This document shows positions 35,753 to 42,824 of a stretch of DNA of 64,000 bases, piece after piece; the stretch's first letter is position 1, and the number at the start of each line of letters is the position of its first letter. Origin of the DNA: Methylocapsa aurea (GTDB taxonomy: Bacteria > Pseudomonadota > Alphaproteobacteria > Rhizobiales > Beijerinckiaceae); the NCBI RefSeq assembly GCF_000746085.1, contig NZ_JQKO01000010.1, positions 1 to 64,000 of the forward strand, read 5' to 3'. The position numbers and the translations under genes are program-made. The notes beneath the pieces were generated by a model. It saw only the letters and a list, made by a program, of their open reading frames with translations, had not been told where the DNA came from and did not search any database.

Positions 35753-36158
35753 GAACGGTCCTAACTTCGAAATCGAGCGCCCATTGGACTTTTGCATGAA
35801 CCTTCCGCAGATGCGGAAGTCTCTACGCTCTTCTAGCCATTTGCGGCGGCGCGATACTCGGCGAATCAAGGCGGCCGGGACGCAACGCGCGGCGCACTCG
35901 TAAATTCAGCGACCTTCTGGGACAACAATAAGAAGGCGCCAGTTATTCCCTATAAAGGCCAAAGACCAGAAAATCACCTCTTAACTTGGTCGCCTCTATG
36001 CCGAGCGCGGATTTGACAATCGCATCCGTCGAGTAAATCTGCCGCTCTGCTTTAGTCAGAGCCATCAACGTCAGCTACGCATGACAGGAGAAATGAGCGC
36101 TTAAATGAGGCGGTGTTAGGGCGCCCGTCGCCGACGCGGCCTTTTCTGGACAATTTGG
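35753..36158. promoter_or_regulatory. Upstream region of chvI
   Basis: 406 bases without a credible gene, between chvI and the next minus-strand gene. It should hold the chvI promoter. A short hairpin CCGCAGATGCGG lies about 50 bases upstream of the chvI start. No further motif was recognised. Confidence 0.45.
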
Positions 36159-36473
36159 TTAGCGAATCCCACCGCCAAGTCTCTGCCGCAGATGCACATA
36201 GTCGAAGAGATCGCTCAGCATGAAGTGACGGTTCTCGGCGACGCGCATGTGGGCGACGGTAATCTCATCGCCAGCGAGATAGCGATGCGCTGTGGTCCGG
36301 AACGGTTCGGGCAAACTCAGATTAAAAGGCGATGGTTGGGCCAGCAAACGGCAAAGCTGGTCGAACAGAAACCGAAACCGTTCGTCTTCAGGCTCCAGAT
36401 AGGCGGATCCGAAGTCTTTGCCGTAACGGTTGAAGAGATCCATGTAATCGTCAAGTTCTGGCGGGCGCACCAT
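36159..36473 (-). CDS. Hypothetical small protein
   Basis: 104 residues, no family recognised. It looks like a real protein: balanced composition, rich in aromatic and acidic residues (ELDDYMDLFNRYGKDFGSAY, EDERFRFLFDQLCRLLAQPS), and unlike the Arg/Ser/Pro-rich noise frames nearby. No signal peptide or membrane helix is visible, so a cytoplasmic helical protein is likely. AAAGGCG precedes the ATG by three bases. It stands alone between the chvI upstream region and a DUF2189 gene. Confidence 0.55.
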   Translation of the reverse strand: MVRPPELDDYMDLFNRYGKDFGSAYLEPEDERFRFLFDQLCRLLAQPSPFNLSLPEPFRTTAHRYLAGDEITVAHMRVAENRHFMLSDLFDYVHLRQRLGGGIR

Positions 36474-36710
36474 ATCGCCTTTGGTTGCGGTCCTTCTCAG
36501 CTTGACTTCGCCATCTGAGCTGTTCAGGCGCGACGCGGATCAACGCAACGCCGGTCGAGGAGTCCGGTTGGGGCCTGCGGTTTAGCGCTATTGCGCGATC
36601 GGCGCCAGCAACTTTGTTTCCGATTGAGTTTTGCGGAAGGAGGCGAAGCAACGGCCAGCTTGTCCCTTCCGGAGCAATTGTCGAGACCTTGGCGCAGTCA
36701 AGCGCGGCTG

Positions 36711-37520
36711 TCAGCTGGGAACGACGCGCTCTACGACTTTGCGATAGAGATGCCAGCTCGCATGCGCCAGGATCGGCGCCACATAGGCGAGGCCGATGAA
36801 CAACAGCGAGAAGCCGATCGCCAGGGACGCGGCGATGATCAGTCCCCAAAGCGCCATCGTGGCGGGGTTCGCCAACACCGCTTTGATCGAGGTCTTGACG
36901 GCTACGGCCAAGCCCACGTCGTGGTCGAGGAGCATTGGGAACGAGACGACGCTGATGCTGAGCACAATCGCGGCGAAGACCAAGCCGATGGCGTTGCCCA
37001 GAAGGATCAGGGTCCATCCTTGAGAGGTGGTGACAATGTCCTTCAGGAATTGCGCAAGGGACGCCGGCGCCGCGCGCCCAAAAACCCACCCGTAAAGCGC
37101 CTCTGCCGTCAGTCGCCAGCCGATGAAGATCATCAACAGCACCACGCCCAAAGCCAAAATCGCTGGAATGGACCGGGAGCGGCCGATGTCGAAAGCGTTT
37201 GTCCAGGAAACATCAAGGCCAAGCTCCCGCCGCCGGCTGACCTCGTAGAAGCCGACCGCGACGAAGGGGCCAATCAGGGCAAACCCCGCCATCACCGGAA
37301 ACAGCAGCGGCAGGCCGTTCTCGAGAAGGTAAAGGCATAGCATCGGATAGATGACGCCCAGGAAAATCACGGTTGACGGCATCGCCAGGAGATCGTCGAG
37401 GACGGCGAAATCATTGAACCCCTTGAGCAGGGCGTCTTTGAGGTCTTCCGGTCCGATTCTGCGCACTATTGCTTCGGCGGGAGACTGATCTGGACCGGCG
37501 ATCACATGGAAAGTCGACAT
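36711..37520 (-). CDS. DUF2189 multi-pass membrane protein
   Basis: 269 residues with about six membrane helices, for example AMPSTVIFLGVIYPMLCLYL, LLFPVMAGFALIGPFVAVGF, AILALGVVLLMIFIGW and ALWGLIIAASLAIGFSLLF. The family pattern RRIGPEDLKDALLKGFNDFA and GFYEVSRRRELGLDVSW matches DUF2189, known from alphaproteobacteria and often found near cytochrome oxidase genes. No such genes are nearby here. Function unknown. Confidence 0.88.
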   Translation of the reverse strand: MSTFHVIAGPDQSPAEAIVRRIGPEDLKDALLKGFNDFAVLDDLLAMPSTVIFLGVIYPMLCLYLLENGLPLLFPVMAGFALIGPFVAVGFYEVSRRRELGLDVSWTNAFDIGRSRSIPAILALGVVLLMIFIGWRLTAEALYGWVFGRAAPASLAQFLKDIVTTSQGWTLILLGNAIGLVFAAIVLSISVVSFPMLLDHDVGLAVAVKTSIKAVLANPATMALWGLIIAASLAIGFSLLFIGLAYVAPILAHASWHLYRKVVERVVPS

Positions 37521-37552
37521 GAGCCTTCCTCCTGCATCAGACGGAGCCGCTG

Positions 37553-37717
37553 TCTAGAGCGCTTTCAGTTTCGGCGGACTCAGAAAGCCGCTCTAGGTCT
37601 TTGTTTTGTCGCATTTTCTTAGCGCGAACCGGTATTTACTTCGCTCGAAAATGCTCCAACTCTTTGAATCAGAGCGATTCCTGTTCGATCAGATAATTCC
37701 ATCTGATCGGGAAGCGC
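37553..37717. repeat. Composite palindromic repeat upstream of the DUF2189 gene
   Basis: Three modules in a row: TAGAGCGCTTTCAGTTTCGG to CCGCTCTAGG; then TTTTGTCGCATTTTCTTAGC with GCGAACCGGTATTTACTTCG and CTCGAAAATGCTC; then CAGAGCGATTCCTGTTCGAT to ATCTGATCGGGAAGCGCC. It is the most complete copy in the window and shows the order of the modules. The rest of the 409-base gap to the ligase gene (to 37929) holds no credible gene. Confidence 0.85.
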
Positions 37718-37929
37718 CGTAGTGGCGCCCGCGATGTCAATTGAACAAAATTAACGCATGAAAGGTTCCCATTAGCGAAGAGACAAAGGACCGAGGCGAG
37801 ACCCGCTTTGGTTCGCCAATGAAAACATGCATCCAATCCTTGAGTCCGCATCATTTTTTCGGACGCGCGGCGCCGGAGTTCGGTCAATGATGCTTGGCGG
37901 CCGCATGGATTGCATTTGCCCTGATCGGT

Positions 37930-39579
37930 CTATGCTTTTAACAGCGCTTCGAGAGTCTCGATCCGATCCGCCTCGCACGGCGGTTTGTCCCACCGAATGC
38001 GCGCGATCCGGGGAAACCGCATGGCGACGCCGGATTTGTGGCGGCTCGATCGGTTCAGGCCTTCGAAAGCGACCTCAAGGACGAGGCCCTGCGCCGGCTC
38101 ATGCGCGACCTCGCGCACGGGGCCGAACCGATTGATCGTATTGGCGCGGACATAGCGATCGAGCTCGGCGAGTTCGGCGTCGGTAAAGCCGAAATAGGCC
38201 TTGCCGACCGGGACCAGATCGTCCTCGCGCCAGACGCCGAACGTATAATCCGAATAAAGTGAAGAGCGCTTGCCATGGCCGCGCTGGGCGTACATGAGCA
38301 CGGCGTCGACCGTGAAAGGATCGCGCTTCCACTTGTACCAGAGACCTTTCGGGCGGCCTGGGATATAGAGGGAGTCGGCGCGTTTCAGCATCAGGCCTTC
38401 GATCGCCTCGGCGTCGGCGCCGGCGCCGAAACGGCGTGGGTCGCGGCGGGCGTCGGCGAGATCGAGCCAGGATCGAAACGCCACCAGCGGGGACAGATCG
38501 AGGCGCGGGCCGACCCCCGCCTCGATAAAGCCCGCGAGCCGGGCGCGGCGCTGGACAAAGGGAAGGGGACGCAGGTCCAAGCCATCGTGCCGCAGCAGGT
38601 CATAGGCGCGAATATGGGCGGGATAGTCGGCGAGCAGTTTCGCCGAGACCGATTTGCGGTTGAGCCTTTGCTGCAGGACGGAGAAGGCCTCCACGCATCC
38701 TTGGCGTAGGATCAAGAGCTCGCCATCGAGCGCGAATTCGCGGCAAGGGACTTGCGCCAGATGATCCATGAGATCAGGAAATGCGGCGGACAGGTCTTCG
38801 CCATTGCGCGAGAAAAGCCGCGCGACCTTGCGCCCATTGGCCGCCCGCCCGACGACCGCCTGCACCCTTACGCCATCCCATTTCCATTCGGCAAGAAACT
38901 CGGAAGGGGCGAGCGCGTCGAAATCCTTGGCCTCGATGGCATGGGCGAGCATCGCCGGACAAAATGGCGCGGGGTCCGACGAGGCGGGTTTTGCCTCGCG
39001 CCCCTCCATCCAGGCGAAAAGGTCGAGATAAGGGGGCGCCAGCCCATGCCAGACCTCTTCGATCTGATCGGCGCTCATGCCGCCGAGATCGGCCACGGCG
39101 GTTTTGGCGAGGCGAGCCGAGACGCCGATCCGCAGCGAACCGGTGATGAGTTTGAGCAGCGCCCATCGTCCGGTCTCGTCGAGGGCGTCGAGCCAGTCGC
39201 TCAGTTTTCGCGGCAGATCCTGCTTTCCGGCAGTCGCAAGCGCCGCGACCACCTCGGAGAGCAGGAGCGGCGCGCCATTGCCGCTCGCCGGGCGGTCCGC
39301 ATCGTCGGGCGCCGGCCAAAGCAGGGCGACGGTCTCCGCCAGATCGCCGACAAAATCATAGGAGAGGCCAAAAAGGACCGGATCGACCCGCGCCGCGATG
39401 AGCGCGCGTATAAGCCCCGGCTTGGCGAATTTGAATGAAAGCGCGCCCGTCAGAGCGGCGAGCGCATAGCCGCGTTCGGGATCGGGCGTCGCGCGGAGAA
39501 ATTCAGTCATCAGCCGCAGCTTATTGGCGCGGGAGAGCTCGAAAGCGAGGCGATCGAGAAAGGCGGCGAAACCGTTCAA
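37930..39579 (-). CDS. ATP-dependent DNA ligase of the ligase-associated repair cluster
   Basis: 549 residues from a TTG at 39579, chosen because GGAGG lies five bases upstream and the start overlaps the exonuclease stop (TTGA), and because family members start with a similar FAxxLDRL segment. The nucleotidyl Lys is in FLAEWKWDGVRVQAV (about residue 233), followed by RLFSRNGEDLSAAFPD, EFALDGELLI, LMLKRADSLYIPGRP and WYKWKRDPFTVDAVLMYAQR, the ligase motifs IIIa to V. It belongs to the family annotated as cisplatin damage response DNA ligase. It should seal nicks in DNA repair together with the exonuclease next to it. Confidence 0.95.
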   Translation of the reverse strand: MNGFAAFLDRLAFELSRANKLRLMTEFLRATPDPERGYALAALTGALSFKFAKPGLIRALIAARVDPVLFGLSYDFVGDLAETVALLWPAPDDADRPASGNGAPLLLSEVVAALATAGKQDLPRKLSDWLDALDETGRWALLKLITGSLRIGVSARLAKTAVADLGGMSADQIEEVWHGLAPPYLDLFAWMEGREAKPASSDPAPFCPAMLAHAIEAKDFDALAPSEFLAEWKWDGVRVQAVVGRAANGRKVARLFSRNGEDLSAAFPDLMDHLAQVPCREFALDGELLILRQGCVEAFSVLQQRLNRKSVSAKLLADYPAHIRAYDLLRHDGLDLRPLPFVQRRARLAGFIEAGVGPRLDLSPLVAFRSWLDLADARRDPRRFGAGADAEAIEGLMLKRADSLYIPGRPKGLWYKWKRDPFTVDAVLMYAQRGHGKRSSLYSDYTFGVWREDDLVPVGKAYFGFTDAELAELDRYVRANTINRFGPVREVAHEPAQGLVLEVAFEGLNRSSRHKSGVAMRFPRIARIRWDKPPCEADRIETLEALLKA

Positions 39580-40673
39580 TCGCCCTCCGCCGCGGCGTGC
39601 ATAGGTTCGTCCTCCTCGCCATGAGCGCGAATATGCAGAGGCTCCGCCAAAAGGCCTTGGCCGCGCGCCCAATGCGTCAGCGCGTCGGCCTCGCCATGAG
39701 TTACCAGAAGCTTTTCACAGCCAGTCTCGCGGATGGTGGCGAGGAGGCCATTCCAGTCCGCGTGATCGGAAATGACAAGCGGCAACTCCACGCCGCGCTG
39801 CTTGGCCCTGGCGCGCACGCGCATCCAGCCGGAGGCGAAAGCGGCGAGGGGATCAGGAAAGCCGCGCGACCAAGGGTCTTGCAAGGCCCCTGGCGGACAG
39901 ATGACGATCTCGCCGCGCAGTTTGGCGCGATCGGCCCCCGAGACTTTACGGATTTCGCCAAAACCGACGCCCTCGCTCGCATAAAACTCGGTGAGTCTTT
40001 CCATCGCTCCATGGAGGTAGATCGGGCGATCATAGCCGGCCGCGCGAAGCAGCGCCATGACCCGCTGCGCCTTGCCGAGCGCGTAGGCGCCGACGAGATG
40101 CGCCCGCTCTGGGAAAATCTTGAGGGAGGCGAGAAGCTTTTCGATTTCCGCGCTGGTTCGCGAATGCCGGAAGATCGGAAGGCCGAAGGTCGCCTCGGTG
40201 ATGAAGACGTCGCAACGGATCGGCTTGAAACCGGCGCAGGTCGGGTCGGGCTCGCGTTTATAATCGCCGGAGACGACGAGCGTGCGGCCCTTGAGCGCGA
40301 GGCGGATTTGGGCGGAGCCTAGGACATGTCCGGCGGGGTGAAAACCGACCTCGACCGGGCCAAGCATCAGCTTTTCGCCAAGACCCGCCGCCTGCGCGGA
40401 TCCGGCGAAGCCCGGACCATATCGGATCGCCATAAGGGCTAGCGTTTCGCGCGTGGCGAGGACTTTGGCGTGACCGGGCCGGGCGTGATCGGAATGCGCG
40501 TGGGTGACAAGCGCGCGGGAGACGGGACGCGGAGGGTCGATGAAAAAATCGCCCGCGGCGCAGTAAAGGCCAGCGGGCGTAAGAGAGAGAATGTCAATCG
40601 CCGCCATGTTTTCCGCGGGCGCTAATTCCGCGGGCAAAACTTCCACTCCTGTGGCCGCGCCCTCTGCCGCCAT
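39576..40673 (-). CDS. Ligase-associated MBL-fold exonuclease
   Basis: 365 residues from ATG at 40673, or 343 from the ATG at 40607 (MAAIDILSLT), which is closer to the family start. The metallo-beta-lactamase/beta-CASP-like metal site is ALVTHAHSDHARPGHAKVLA. Other markers are VEVGFHPAGHVLGSAQIRLA and VVSGDYKREPDPTCAGFKP, with a C-terminal SDHADWNGLLATIRETG. Family members are predicted or shown nucleases acting in the Lhr-type helicase/ligase repair cluster. It is upstream of and coupled to the ligase by a four-base overlap. Confidence 0.95.
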   Translation of the reverse strand: MAAEGAATGVEVLPAELAPAENMAAIDILSLTPAGLYCAAGDFFIDPPRPVSRALVTHAHSDHARPGHAKVLATRETLALMAIRYGPGFAGSAQAAGLGEKLMLGPVEVGFHPAGHVLGSAQIRLALKGRTLVVSGDYKREPDPTCAGFKPIRCDVFITEATFGLPIFRHSRTSAEIEKLLASLKIFPERAHLVGAYALGKAQRVMALLRAAGYDRPIYLHGAMERLTEFYASEGVGFGEIRKVSGADRAKLRGEIVICPPGALQDPWSRGFPDPLAAFASGWMRVRARAKQRGVELPLVISDHADWNGLLATIRETGCEKLLVTHGEADALTHWARGQGLLAEPLHIRAHGEEDEPMHAAAEGD

Positions 40674-40771
40674 CAGCTCCGCCGCTGTCCTTTCCGCTGT
40701 AATTCCTACCGTCTATGTCTTGGAAAACATCGGACGGAGGCGTCGCCGCGTCGGCAGCGCGGAGGAGCAGC

Positions 40772-41089
40772 CTAATCCGCGCAAATCAGGCCGCGCGTGA
40801 CATAGACCCGGCCGTCAGGTCCGACCATGCGCGTTACTCTGACGCAATCCTCGTCCTCGCCCTGAGCGGCGCGGCCAAGTTGAAGCGCGGGACCTTTGGC
40901 CAATGGCGTAAGCGTGGGCGAATAGGCCGTCCGATGTTCGATGACCTGACCAGCCGCGTCGAAAACCTTGCTCTTGGGCGTAATGGTCAACGGAGCCGCG
41001 AATACCGCCGCACCCAGGCAAGAGACGGCGATGCCCGCCATGGTCAATTTCAAGGCCTGAATTTGGACAGATTTGCGCGACTTGATCAT
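40772..41089 (-). CDS. Small secreted protein of unknown function
   Basis: 105 residues from the ATG at 41089 (AGGGAG eight bases upstream). A signal peptide is clear (LKLTMAGIAVSCLGAAVFAA). The mature part (about 70 residues) includes PLTITPKSKVFDAAGQVIEH and GEDEDCVRVTRMVGPDGRVY, with two cysteines near the end that could pair. No family recognised. It is on the same strand as the exonuclease but belongs to an insertion of three unrelated genes inside the repair cluster. Confidence 0.7.
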   Translation of the reverse strand: MIKSRKSVQIQALKLTMAGIAVSCLGAAVFAAPLTITPKSKVFDAAGQVIEHRTAYSPTLTPLAKGPALQLGRAAQGEDEDCVRVTRMVGPDGRVYVTRGLICAD

Positions 41090-41234
41090 AACTAAACTCC
41101 CTTCGCCGGGCACGCTCGCCATCGATACGAAGATCTGCTGAAATCGAAACTGGTGCTGTGCGGCAACACACAACCCCCAAACGCGCGGCAATCCCAAAAG
41201 GTTGCGTGGGTCCAGAAAAAAATTAAGAAAAATA

Positions 41235-41263
41235 AAAAGCCCCGATCAAACACCGGGGCTTTT
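41235..41263. terminator. Rho-independent terminator, usable on both strands
   Basis: AAAAGCCCCG, a nine-base loop, then CGGGGCTTTT. The six-bp GC stem (41239-41244 with 41254-41259) is flanked by A-run and T-run, so it fits termination in either direction. It lies about 43 bases downstream of the stop of the Gly/His-rich protein gene on the minus strand. Confidence 0.85.
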
Positions 41264-41305
41264 GACGAATGCGGTTCATATTCGCTTAATGGCGGGCGCG
41301 TTCGG

Positions 41306-41692
41306 TCAATAGCAGACTCGCACCGGCCGATAACCGACGAAATTTCCCCAGCCGTCATAGGCCGGCTGGTTCTGCATGTAGCATCCGCCATAGGCCGGCG
41401 CATAGCCGCCATAAGGATAGGCGGCTCCAGCGACGGCGCCAAGCGCCAAGCCGCCAAGAATGCCGGCCGCGACCGGAGCGCCCCAGTTATAGCCGCCGCC
41501 GTACCAGCGTCCGCCGCGCCAATATCCGCCGCCGCCATGCCAGCCGCCGTGTCCGCCATGCCAGCCGCCATATCCGCCATGCCGTCCGCCGTGCCAACCC
41601 TGCGCCTGAGACGGCGTCGCGGCGACGGTGACGGCGAGCCCGAGGGCCAATGCCGTAAACGCCGCTGCGGCTTTTTTCCCAATGCTGGTCAT
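41306..41692 (-). CDS. Secreted Gly/His/Tyr-rich small protein
   Basis: 128 residues. Signal peptide MTSIGKKAAAAFTALALGLA with cleavage near TPSQA-QG. The mature part starts with GWHGG-type repeats (about six), then a GGYWRGGRWYGGGYNWG stretch, a Gly/Ala hydrophobic segment (APVAAGILGGLALGAVAGAA), and a C-terminal YGGCYMQNQPAYDGWGNFVG region with two cysteines. Similar Gly-rich periplasmic or surface proteins are common in this order. The His-rich repeat could bind metal, but that is only a possibility. A strong terminator follows it. Confidence 0.8.
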   Translation of the reverse strand: MTSIGKKAAAAFTALALGLAVTVAATPSQAQGWHGGRHGGYGGWHGGHGGWHGGGGYWRGGRWYGGGYNWGAPVAAGILGGLALGAVAGAAYPYGGYAPAYGGCYMQNQPAYDGWGNFVGYRPVRVCY

Positions 41693-41857
41693 CGTAAATC
41701 TCCCTTGACGCTGCGGCGCTGAGCCTCATGAAGAAGTCTCATGGCGGCTCATGAATTAGCCGCCTGAATAACCCCGCGCTTCCGCAGATAATTGGAGCGA
41801 TCAGCCTGAACCTGCAATGAACGGCAAAGCCACAATTTGGTTCAATCCAGGAAAGAA

Positions 41858-42814
41858 ATGGAAAATCTCCCTCGAATCGGCGCTGGCGCGGCCAGGGACC
41901 TGGGCTCGCCGGCTCTGCGCTCCTCCGGCGATCTCGTCGTCGACCGCCGCTTTCTCTATGCGGAGGATTGCGCGGCCGCAGGCGATCACGCCGCCGCCGC
42001 CGAGCTGCTGGAGCAAACGCTCGGACTTGCGCCGCATTGGGCGCCGCTCTGGCTCGCCTTGGCCGTGGCGCAGGAAAAATTGGGCCGTCTCGATCAAGCC
42101 GGGACGGCTTTCGCTCAGGCGGCGGCGCTGGACCCCGTGGGAGAACTTGGCGCCGAACTCCATCTCGCGCGGCTTGGCGCCGCGGCGACGCCCATGGCCG
42201 CGCCGGAAAGCTATGTCCGCGGCCTGTTCGACCAATATGCGGACCGCTTCGAGGCGCATCTGGTCGGAAAGTTGGCTTATCGCGCGCCGGCTCTCCTCGC
42301 CGCCGCGCTGGAGCGATTGGGCGCGACGCATTTCTCGCATGTGATCGACCTTGGCTGCGGGACCGGCCTTTGCGGCGCGGCTTTTCGCGCCATGAGCTTG
42401 CGTCTCACCGGCGTCGATTTGTCGCCGCGCATGATTTCGGCGGCGCGCGGCAAGGCAGTTTACGACAGGCTGGAGACCGGCGAGATCGCCGGTTTTCTCC
42501 TGCGCGAGCCGGCGGCAAGCGTAAGCCTCGTCTTGGCCGCCGACGTGCTGGTTTATGTCGGCGATCTCGCGGCGATCTGCGCCGGCGCCGCGCGGGCGCT
42601 GGAGCCGGGGGGCTTCTTCGCCTTCACGCTGCAACGCGTTGCGGATGGCGATTACGAAATCGGCTCCGACATGCGCTATCGCCATGGCGAAGCCTATGTG
42701 AGGGCGGTCACTAGCGCGGCCGGATTGAAAATCGTGGTCCTAGAGGCGGTGTCGATGCGCAAGGACGCCGGCGTGGATGCGCCGGGGCTGGTTGTCGTCG
42801 CCGCTCGCGGGTAA
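41858..42814 (+). CDS. TPR-methyltransferase fusion protein
   Basis: 318 residues from the ATG at 41858, with AGGAAAG just before it; a TTG at 41837 is less likely. The N-terminal 85 residues have a TPR-like helical repeat (AEDCAAAGDHAAAAELLEQT, AVAQEKLGRLDQAGTAFAQA). The class I methyltransferase domain covers about 110-315, with motif I HVIDLGCGTGLCGAAFRAMS and ADVLVYVGDLAAICAGAARA. This is the layout of putative TPR-repeat methyltransferases of unknown substrate. It ends next to the Lhr-like helicase gene on the same strand. Confidence 0.88.
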   Translation: MENLPRIGAGAARDLGSPALRSSGDLVVDRRFLYAEDCAAAGDHAAAAELLEQTLGLAPHWAPLWLALAVAQEKLGRLDQAGTAFAQAAALDPVGELGAELHLARLGAAATPMAAPESYVRGLFDQYADRFEAHLVGKLAYRAPALLAAALERLGATHFSHVIDLGCGTGLCGAAFRAMSLRLTGVDLSPRMISAARGKAVYDRLETGEIAGFLLREPAASVSLVLAADVLVYVGDLAAICAGAARALEPGGFFAFTLQRVADGDYEIGSDMRYRHGEAYVRAVTSAAGLKIVVLEAVSMRKDAGVDAPGLVVVAARG

Positions 42815-42824
42815 ACTCCGTCTC

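Noticed and set aside
41520-41600. Short tandem repeat of GCCGCC-type units, considered as CRISPR-like or satellite
   Set aside because: It encodes the GWHGG repeats of the secreted protein; units are short, in frame, and without spacers. No CRISPR array or cas gene was found in the window.
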